From: Phlebopus portentosus
Lineage: Eukaryota; Basidiomycota; Agaricomycetes; Boletales; Boletinellaceae
Assembly (NCBI GenBank): GCA_037892935.1
Contig: JAYXKI010000001.1
Span: forward strand, 1,550,001-1,614,000
Direction of reading: 5' to 3'
Length of the DNA stretch: 64,000 bases
Translations under genes and position numbers: made by a program
Notes under the pieces: generated by a model
Told to the model about the DNA's origin: nothing
Seen by the model: the letters and a program-made list of their open reading frames with translations, nothing else
Database searches by the model: none
Part shown: positions 56,568-64,000 of the stretch, piece by piece
Layout: each line of letters begins with the position of its first letter
Position numbering within the stretch: the first letter of the stretch is position 1

Positions 56568-58328
56568 ATGTCGACGCACTCCAGTGAACCTATGTGGTAT
56601 TGTCACGAAGTGCGTGCATATATTCGTTCAACAGCATCCATTGCAGGAGTTGACTTGTATCGTGCGTATCGTGCGATCCCCAAAGTGCAATGCAGAGATG
56701 CGTCCTTTGATGGTTCGTGGCTCTCTTTTTACTTGTCTACAATAAGCCCAACTGGACCTTGAACCGGTCGCCACAGATGCCAGACCCTCATTGTGCTTCG
56801 TGTCGAGGCACATTCGTTGAAAAGGTTAGCTAATGAAGCGGAAGTATCTACGACGATCTCAATGCATCTTCATCCGTAGTTGGAGAATCCTGCAGACGAT
56901 CCTCGAAACTTTCACAATGTCGCTCAAGATTTCGATGATCCGTTTGGCCCTTTCAATCTCCTTGGTTTGTCTCCTCCATGTCGAATGTCAATGACATATT
57001 AACAGGAAATCTAGCTGGCATTAACGATTTGCTTCGCGATAGCCCATCATCGCCTGATCGTCAAGGAAGTACTTCGCAGCAAAGAACTCCTAGTCCAACA
57101 AATCGCAGAGAATTTCGTTTTGAATTTGGTACACCGAACAGTCGACGTCAGGTTATAATTGGTGGTCCCAATACTCTTGGACGGCGTGAGGGGAGTCAGC
57201 CTGGAAGTGGCTCGAATGGATCACCAGGATCATCTCCACCTCGTTTGTCGGAGTGCGTTATCTTCAACTTGTGTTCTACGCGCGATATTCATGATTCTTC
57301 CTTGCAGTTTTTTACGTGCTAACAGCGAGGCAACTGGTGCTTCCCAACCGCGAGATATGAATATTCCGGGCCAACTTATGGCTCAGTATCTGATGGCACT
57401 GCTTGGCGGAGTACCCTTAGGTGGTCAGCGAGGCGCATCGCCGTTCTTCGGTCCTTTCCCTGGAACGGGAGAGATGGGTCCAGGCAGCGATGGCCGCTGG
57501 GGAGACTACGTCTTCACACAAGAAGGTAAGCTTTTGTCTGCTTTCAGTTGATGTTGATAACTGAACTGCTTCTAGCGTTGGACCAACTGATGACTCAACT
57601 TATGGAGGGTTCAAACTCCACGCGTCCTGTGCCTGCAAGTGAAGAGATAATGGAAGAACTACCGCGGGAAGTACTTGAGGAAGGAAGTGAGCCCGCAATC
57701 CTTGCAGCTAAACTTTATTTATTCACATGTTCCTCATTTCAGGCGCGCTGCTAGAGAAAGACTGCGCGGTTTGCAAAGAGCAATTTAGTGCTAAAGCAGA
57801 AGAACCAGATGAACAGGTGGTTGTCACTTTACCCTGCACGCATCCATTTCACGAAGGGTGTATCATGCCCTGGCTGAAGAGCAGTGGAACATGTCCAGTC
57901 TGCCGGTAAGCAGATTTTAGTTCTGTATATGTCGTGAAAAAGATATGAATGCTGGGTGACATTTAAGCTATGCCCTTGTACCACAACCGAACTCTCATTC
58001 GCCCCCACCTGGCTCGTCATCGAACGGACGACGTTCAACAGATAGCAACGGTGCCTCTGGTAGTTCAAGGTCCCAACCTGGGGCCTCCTCTGATGGTCTA
58101 TCAGGTACTTCTTCAAGAAATAATCGCTCTCCGGACAGAAACGCCTCATCTGGAAACAATACTTCGTCATCAGGTGGCTTTTTCAGCGCGATCTTCGGTA
58201 ATCTATCTGGCAGCAACGGACGCTCGTCCCCCGCACGCGATCGTCAACAGACACGACGCACTTCGCGAGGCAGTGGAAACAGCAGCGACAGGAACCACAT
58301 TCCTGGCGGCTGGGGAGATCCATTCTGA
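56568..58328 (+). CDS. RING-H2 E3 ubiquitin ligase, RNF115/RNF126-like
   Basis: Start ATG 56568 (MSTHSSEPMWYCHE). The first three tiny exons spell a zinc ribbon, WYCHECNAEMRPLM then DPHCASCRGTFVEKL, as in RNF115/RNF126, where it binds ubiquitin or BAG6 clients. A long Ser/Gly/Pro-rich middle follows with FNLLGNLAGINDLLRD and PGQLMAQYLMALLGGVPL. ALDQLMTQLMEGSN, typical of this family, precedes the RING-H2 finger near 57757-57910: KDCAVCKEQF, LPCTHPFHEGCIMPWL and CPVCR. The tail after the last intron is Ser/Gly/Arg-rich and ends PGGWGDPF at 58328. About 410 residues, seven to eight exons. It should add ubiquitin to misfolded or mislocalised proteins together with an E2; specific substrates are unknown. 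Confidence 0.88.
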
Positions 58329-59679
58329 CTGAAGACTTTTCAGCACATAGACAGCACAAAAGTTTCTCCCTCTCATCTGGATAGCTCTTACCGCATTTGG
58401 TTCTTCATTTCTACGATTGGTATTTAATATTGGAAGGCAAGGAAAAGCCACGGATAGTATTTTACTGTGCATTGTAAGTGAATATGTCTGCTCTGCTATC
58501 GTATTCGACGCCCGCAATGTATCCCCGCATTTCAACCACCCTTTGTATAAACATCGATATTGAAAACGATAATCAAATTTCCCGTCCAATGGAATACTGT
58601 ATTGCACCGACGAGCTGGGAATCCGAGCGTACTTATCGATCCTTGAAATACGTTCAGGAAGTCAATGATCCCTGCATATGGAAATACAAGACATAACATG
58701 AATGAGAGAAGGCCAAAAACCAACGTCACATGCGCAGCAGGCATCTCTTCTTCTAGGCCTCCTGAACTATGCACATTTGGTGCTATGCGGACAACAAAGC
58801 GCGCTTTTCATCCGCACGATGAACACAAGTACATAAAGCAGTCAGTTATCAACCCAGGTGATTGATCTCATGACCCAAACGCAAAGGCGTCCAGGCCGTT
58901 GATCGTATAATAGGGAACCGGTTGATTATCATCCTGCTTTCTTTGCGTGTGCATGTGGTGGTAAAGTTAAAAGCAGAAGAACTGGGGTGAAGTAACCCCA
59001 TCTACGTGTCTGATGCGACCTCCAATAGATGAGAGCAAGATATAGGTGCTCTCGTCATTCATATCTTGCGTATAATCGAGGACCACTCATGTAAACAGAA
59101 CGCGAATACAAGAACCAGTGCCTTCGTGGCGGTAGAGAAGAGCGATGAATCGAAATATGCTCACCACTCAGGTGCAGGAGGTCAAGAGTCAGGACCAAGA
59201 GGAAGGTGGGGAGTTCGGCGGTAGTCAATCAATCTGGCTGAACTTAGGTAGCTACTACGTAAGTTCGCACGTCTGAGCGGTGTATTTCAGTGAAGTAACT
59301 ACAGCTGACGCTGTTCTCGAAACCGAGTATACAAAGTACCGGAAGGGGTACCGTCCGTCGACGCGGACAGAAAACAACTGATTGTTACGTTACTCACAAT
59401 TATTACGTAATATAATGCACCACTAAAGTTAAAATAATGGTGTACTTGTATTTCTGTATGTACAGAAGTACACCGATAGATATAGTGTGCAAAGAAAGCG
59501 TGTCTGGTGGATTGATTGCTTTGACGTGACAGCATGGAGTATTCTAAGTTTTCTTCGCATACAATTACAATCGAAGGCGACAAGGAAAAAGAATGCGTGA
59601 TACAGGACTTCCGGCCATAGAAAAACAACAAGACGAGGCAGAAACATGACGAACAATCGCACTGTAGAAACTAAGTCCT
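58329..59679. other. 1.35 kb convergent intergenic stretch, no supported gene
   Basis: Lies between the stops of the RING and DUF89 genes, longer than usual for convergent neighbours here. The best frame is 58532-58774 on the minus strand, with a hydrophobic run (LVFGLLSFMLCLVFPYAG), but it has no clear start, splice partners or family. I found no tRNA or repeat. Confidence 0.45.
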
Positions 59680-61705
59680 TCACGCGAAACGAACCTTTTC
59701 GCCCGGTCTTCCCTCCGAGAACAGGACAACAGCCTTCATAATCCCAGTTCAGTATTTTTCAGCACCTGCAAAAAAGTTGTATAATGCTTTGACTCACGTA
59801 TTTCCCGCTGATCTTCCAGCCAGGCTCGTCCTTATCAAGCTTATCAGCCAGCTCATTGCTCGGCAGTCCGACGACAACATCGCTCTTGACAGTACGGAGC
59901 GAGCATATCTTTGGAGCACCAGGAGCACTAGCCATGGGGCCAATGGCCTCTTCAAACGGTGTAGCAGCAGGTGCAGCACAATCATACGTCAGCTTGCGGT
60001 GATTCAGGTCCCCCTTGAATATGACAAGATCGGAACGCGAAAGGTGCAAGAACAAATCAGGCGCCTCCGTAATCATGTCCCAGTAAGTGTAACCCGTGCA
60101 CCAGAATGGATGCTGCTCATAAATCCATTTGCCTTCCCTCTCGTATTGCTATCAAAAAACATCAATCTATGATGAAATACGAGAGCCAAGTACCATCAAA
60201 ACTGACCTTCCAGCGCAGGCCAAGTTTGCGCAAGGATTCGCGCTCGGTATCGGAGATATCCTTGAAAAGCTCCCCGTGAACCATGACATTCAAAAGCCAA
60301 TCCCAATCTTTCTTGGTAACATCTGACACGAACCAAGCAAATCGCTTCCCGTGGAAGCGGATTTGTTTAGCTAGGCCAGACTGAATCAAGAAGTCGGCTG
60401 GCGAACAGGTCAGCTTCATTATAAGCACTACAAGATGTACAAAAACGCACCATAGACACAATCACAGTAAAGTTCAAACCCAGCATTATCCAGTACAAAG
60501 TCGATTCGACCGCCAGTCTTGCCACGAAGTTCTTTGACGTGCTCCCAGAGCCGTGGCAGATGGTTTCCAAGAATATTCTTCTCGGTTGCGGCAAGATGCT
60601 CTCCACCAGTAGACTGAAGTTTCTTTATATCTTCCTCCGTCATGTTGATGAGCAGGGACAGATCCGTCGAATTACCCCAGAGGCAGATTTGAGTGAGCTC
60701 AAGGAACATCAAACGCTCTGCTTCGTGAACCTGCTCCACATTTGCGTCAGACCCGGGGGTATGGGATTCCGCGAACTTCCAAGGCAAGACAAAGCGAGTG
60801 GAAAGCTCGAAGACAGCTTGGGAAGAACGGGAGAATGTGTCGCACTGGAAATGATCAGCAATGAACTCAACTAATCGCACAAAAAATTACTTTTTGCCTG
60901 AAGAAAACATCATAGTCACCCCAATACTTGCTGATGCTAAAGCATTCGTGCAAACGACGGTACTTGTATGCTTCAGCAAAGAGCCAAGGCGCGTTGATGA
61001 AGTTCTTGCCTGGTCAAGGATTCATTCACAAGTCAGCTGGACGTGGACGTTGTACGTTACGTAATGTATTCTCCCGTACCTTGGAAATACTTTGCGATTT
61101 CCTTGTTCCACAGAGCCACATCGCCTTCTCCGTCGTCGATGATAGGGCGCAATACTGCCTGGCCAGTAAGATCGTGCATAAGGTCTTCCATGCGTTCAAT
61201 ACACTTGTTGAGATCAATCATCTTGTCCTCGTCCCATTGCTCATTTAGGGTACGGATAACGTCTTGTATCGCCTTGCCCAAAATAGTTGGAAGACGAACA
61301 CCCATGGTGGCATGGGCGAATGAATACTCATGGTACCCACGGAAGGCGGGCCAAGGAGGAGAATTAGGGTCCACCTGAAAGGCATTCGATGAGATTCGCG
61401 CATAGACTCAGCGGTGCACGCCACATGAATAAATGAATGCATACCCTGGATGGAGTTCTTGGGTACGTGCCCTTCACTTCCTTCTTGCTAGGAAGATGGC
61501 CAAGTGAGAGAGTGACCTTTTGAGGAGCAGCACGACCAGGTGATTTGCCACGCTTGGTGCTGCCGTTGGCAGTTGTGTCAGTCTGGAGACTGGCCATGTT
61601 ACTGGTACTCTGAACAGAGAACTTGGGCTGGCCATTTGGCATAGGGCCAGGGCCATCGTCGTCAGCAGCAGGAGTGGGCGGGAAGTAGGAGTCGTGTCCA
61701 GACAT
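59680..61705 (-). CDS. DUF89/ARMT1-like damage-control phosphatase
   Basis: Start ATG 61705 (MSGHDSYFPPTPAADDD). After a Ser/Lys-rich head come PPWPAFRGYHEYSFAHATM near 61330 and WDEDKMIDLNKCIERMEDLM, then CLWGNSTDLSLLINM near 60670. The signature RIDFVLDNAGFELYCD near 60480 carries the metal-binding Asp-Asn pair (D-N-A-G). Later blocks are HGKRFAWFVSDVTKKDWDWL near 60320, LVIFKGDLNHRKLTYD near 60000 with the conserved KGD-N, and KSDVVVGL near 59880. An intron of about 64 nt then joins SGKY to AVVLFSEGRPGEKVRFA, stop at 59680. Yeast relative is Hrt2/YMR027W; human ARMT1 was reported as a carboxyl methyltransferase, while plant and yeast members act as metal-dependent sugar-phosphate phosphatases. 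Cytosolic, about 480 residues. Confidence 0.88.
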
Positions 61706-62275
61706 GGGTGGCACGCGTACGAAAGAAAGGAGAGGACGAGGGTGTACGGAATTATAAAGCCAAAAAGGGTGCAAAAATATAATCAGGTCAGGAGTGGATG
61801 AGCATATGACGGCGGCAGTGGAATCGGCAAGCACTAGCGGAGAAAGGACTGACCGTGTGACTGTACTGTACTTGATACACCAAACGAACCAGAACCAGAA
61901 AGAAGAGACGACAAGAATTAATTCAAAAAATGAGTTGCTTGTCTTTATACGGTCACTCCTCCGTACGTACGCGTCCTTTCTCGGAAGAACGCCTAGCCCG
62001 TTTTCAAACCATCTTACTTACTTGTATCTTCGCCACTCGCCACCAACAGACGTTCATTGCAAACATGTAATAGCCATCTTCCTTATATGCAAATATTCAT
62101 TGCCTGGTGTAGTTCGACGCTGTTTACAAGCAGCACGAGCGAGCACGAGAGGCGGCGCCGTTGAGACGGGTTTTGATGACATCATTTTTTTACCGTTCAT
62201 ACTTTTTGCAGAGTAACACGTCATTTTACCATATACATCTCCTATCTCCTCCCTGTTGTCCCTCCTGAGTTTGAG
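61706..62275. promoter_or_regulatory. Upstream region of the DUF89 gene
   Basis: 570 bp 5' of the DUF89 gene and 3' of the doubtful gene next to it. No coding pattern or RNA gene is seen. Confidence 0.4.
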
Positions 62276-62971
62276 TTACATTTTCGACTCGACAGGCCAA
62301 GCAAAAGTCGAGTAGCCGTCATGCAGCCGGATCCAGGTCCCGATAGAACCGAATGTATCCGCCACCTTACCTTATCTGGTCGTTTTACCCAGTTTCTAAC
62401 GGTCTGCTTGCTGACATCGATATCCAAGTATGGCTTGTCTTCGGTCACGGCCCCACCTGACTCCACAGGGTGACCACAACCGTGTCCCCAAAACTAATTT
62501 CAATTGCGAGCGTGTATCCGAACAAATTCCACCATTCTCCCAGTTACGAGAAAAAAAAATTTGGTTTCGTTGTTTTCTTGAATCATCATGCAGAGGACGT
62601 AAGCGCCTGCGATACGGTCCTCGTTAGTAAAATTTATTTGAGACATATGCTTTATTATTTCTATGACGATACATATCAGCACAGAATCAGGAATCACACT
62701 AATACTAACTCACAAGGCGATAAGGCCTCGGATGCGGGAAGGTAGCTGGCGCATCTCATGGTGTAGTCAATAACAGTGATACTGTTGTTTGTGCGCTTGA
62801 CGAGTTGTGCGATAGTCTCACGGTTTTGTGTCAGCTGAGGAGCGAATAGCAGTCCGTGACCGCCCTCGGGACGGTGGGGTTGGTTCTCGGATTCAAAAAG
62901 CGAGGATGTTAGGAAGCTATCGTTCACATGTGCAGAAGAAGACTGAGACCCTATAGGCCGATTAGATGCGA
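62276..62971 (-). pseudogene. Doubtful, possibly broken gene of unknown family
   Basis: Two stretches on the minus strand look coding. The first, 62714-62971, has splice-like borders and reads NQPHRPEGGHGLLFAPQLTQ, TIAQLVKRTNNSITVIDY, ASYLPASEALS. The second, 62276-62493, reads FWGHGCGHPVESGGAVTEDK, YLDIDVSKQTVRNWVKRPD and, in a different frame, DTFGSIGTWIRLHDGYSTF and AWPVESKM before TAA. The frame change falls on a direct 5-bp duplication (AAGGT twice) near 62366-62375; removing one unit would join the frames, as a slippage mutation would. A third piece (AYVLCMMIQENNE near 62590-62640) may be an exon between. No start codon is found; earlier exons may lie up to 63100. I do not recognise the product. 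An intact gene with unusual introns is the alternative. Confidence 0.4.
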
Positions 62972-64000
62972 CTATAAATAATCAAGTCAACAATCACCAA
63001 GCGGCAGGATACTCTGCTGCCGTTTCTGCTAAAGAGATACATCAGACACAGTGAAACAGATATTTCTCCAAAATCGAAAAACGTACCGATAACATCAGAA
63101 GCGGTCGGTTCAACTTGTATAAGATGCACAAGAAATATACTGTACGTATTACATACATAGTGCTTACCTCAGTGAAACCACTCAAAGTACTCAGAAGACG
63201 GGCAACTCAACTATGTACACAGGCTCAGAAGATCAGATAGTGCGCCAATTTAGTCGACAAGCACTGGAACTGGGGCATTCAGGAAGACAGAACCGACAGA
63301 CAGTAGAGAAGTTGTACGCGGGTAAGACGAGATCATGTAGTAAATTTGCTGATGGTCATCTACCTATGAGTATAACTGCAAGGAAAGGGGATTTAATTGC
63401 CAACCTCCAGAAAGTCTAGACATAATGACAAACCAAACATCCATCCATCGAAAGGGACAGTCTAGATTTTGCGGCGGGACTGGAAAAATCAGTCCAGGAT
63501 GGAACTCAAACGACAGAAAGGTTGAGAGAATGAGACAAGTTAGAGATGGAAGAACAAGCCTAGAGTCACGCCAGTTTTAGCACGAATCAGGCCAATATAA
63601 CACTTCACCAGCCAAGTTTCATTTGCCGAAGACCTCTGTGCCTCACATGTCATTGACAGCACCACCACAGTATCAAGTTCGTCACTGACGATATTATGAT
63701 GTCGGCCAAGGTCAGCTGCTCCTGATCTTCGTGTCCTCCAAACTAAATCAGAGAACGACAGTCTTCGGAGCTCCTCCTTCGCTTCAAGGCCGGAATCAAA
63801 TTGTGGGGCATAAAGGTATACGTATCATGTAACGAGCATCATGGAGCGACGACGTTGTTTGCGCAGTGTCCGGAGAGAGAGACGATCATAAACATTTGTG
63901 TACAAGTGCTCGAAAATGACCATCCGAAATTGCAGTTATACCTGATCGGAGCCGAGAAGTGCCATTCTTCTATGCACAGACACGTCATTGATGTTACTGA
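62972..64000. other. Right-hand edge, no supported gene
   Basis: About 1 kb to the window edge. Possible 5' exons of the doubtful gene lie in 63000-63110 (EPTASDVI, then a GT donor). Beyond that I see only short frames and no recognisable feature. A gene entering from the right cannot be excluded. Confidence 0.4.

Noticed and set aside
58532..58774. Small membrane protein on the minus strand
   Set aside because: It has one hydrophobic run but no ATG-supported start, no splice partners and no family resemblance.
1..64000. Transposons, viral insertions, CRISPR arrays, rRNA or tRNA genes
   Set aside because: I looked for reverse transcriptase, transposase and integrase motifs, terminal repeats and tRNA boxes and saw none that hold up.

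Overview
The window is nuclear DNA of a filamentous fungus, most likely a basidiomycete of the Agaricomycetes. Genes sit on both strands, mostly 100-900 bp apart, and nearly all are cut by many short GT-AG introns of about 50-65 nt. Family choices also fit: an F-box protein with a typical agaricomycete architecture, a Kre6/Skn1 glucan-synthesis protein, an EF-hand (aralar-type) aspartate/glutamate carrier, a MARVEL-type membrane protein and a Thr/Ser-rich secreted wall protein. I saw no rRNA, tRNA, CRISPR array or intact transposon. Species cannot be named from the sequence alone.

Layout. 0-8 kb: 3' end of a proline-rich protein, an F-box protein, the UTP17/NAN1 (WDR75-like) ribosome-biogenesis WD40 protein and a homeodomain protein. 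8-17 kb: an AIF/FSP1-like flavoprotein, a GNL1-like circularly permuted GTPase, a PP2C phosphatase, a carnitine/acylcarnitine carrier, then a 1.8 kb gene-poor stretch. 17-25 kb: mitochondrial N-acetylglutamate synthase (ARG2) with a triple GATA box upstream, an unrecognised multi-exon gene and KRE6. 25-37 kb: a UBE2O-type E2 enzyme, a coiled-coil protein, a MoaA-MoaC fusion (MOCS1-like), a GNAT protein, an amidase, and a TXNDC17-like thioredoxin gene so split by introns that it leaves no long ORF. 38-49 kb: a modular Thr/Ser-rich secreted protein, the aspartate/glutamate carrier, TRM5, a TatD-type hydrolase and a BTB protein. 49-64 kb: a MARVEL-type membrane protein, a membrane-anchored LysM protein, U1A/U2B''-like RRM protein, D-amino-acid oxidase, a small hypothetical protein, an RNF115/126-like RING E3, a DUF89/ARMT1 protein and a doubtful, possibly broken gene.

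The genes do not form one pathway. There are loose themes: nitrogen and amino-acid metabolism (ARG2, D-amino-acid oxidase, amidase, aspartate/glutamate carrier), mitochondrial transport (two carriers), RNA and ribosome work (UTP17, GNL1, TRM5, U1A), ubiquitin (F-box, UBE2O, RING E3, perhaps BTB) and cell wall (KRE6, LysM, Thr/Ser-rich protein). I read these as ordinary gene mixing, not as a cluster. The most interesting single observation is in the MOCS1-like gene: keeping one intron ends the MoaA half at its Gly-Gly tail, while splicing it destroys the tail and fuses MoaA to MoaC. This matches the logic of human MOCS1.

Intron and exon limits come from reading splice signals and frame by eye. 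Coordinates given for multi-exon genes run from start codon to stop codon and include introns.
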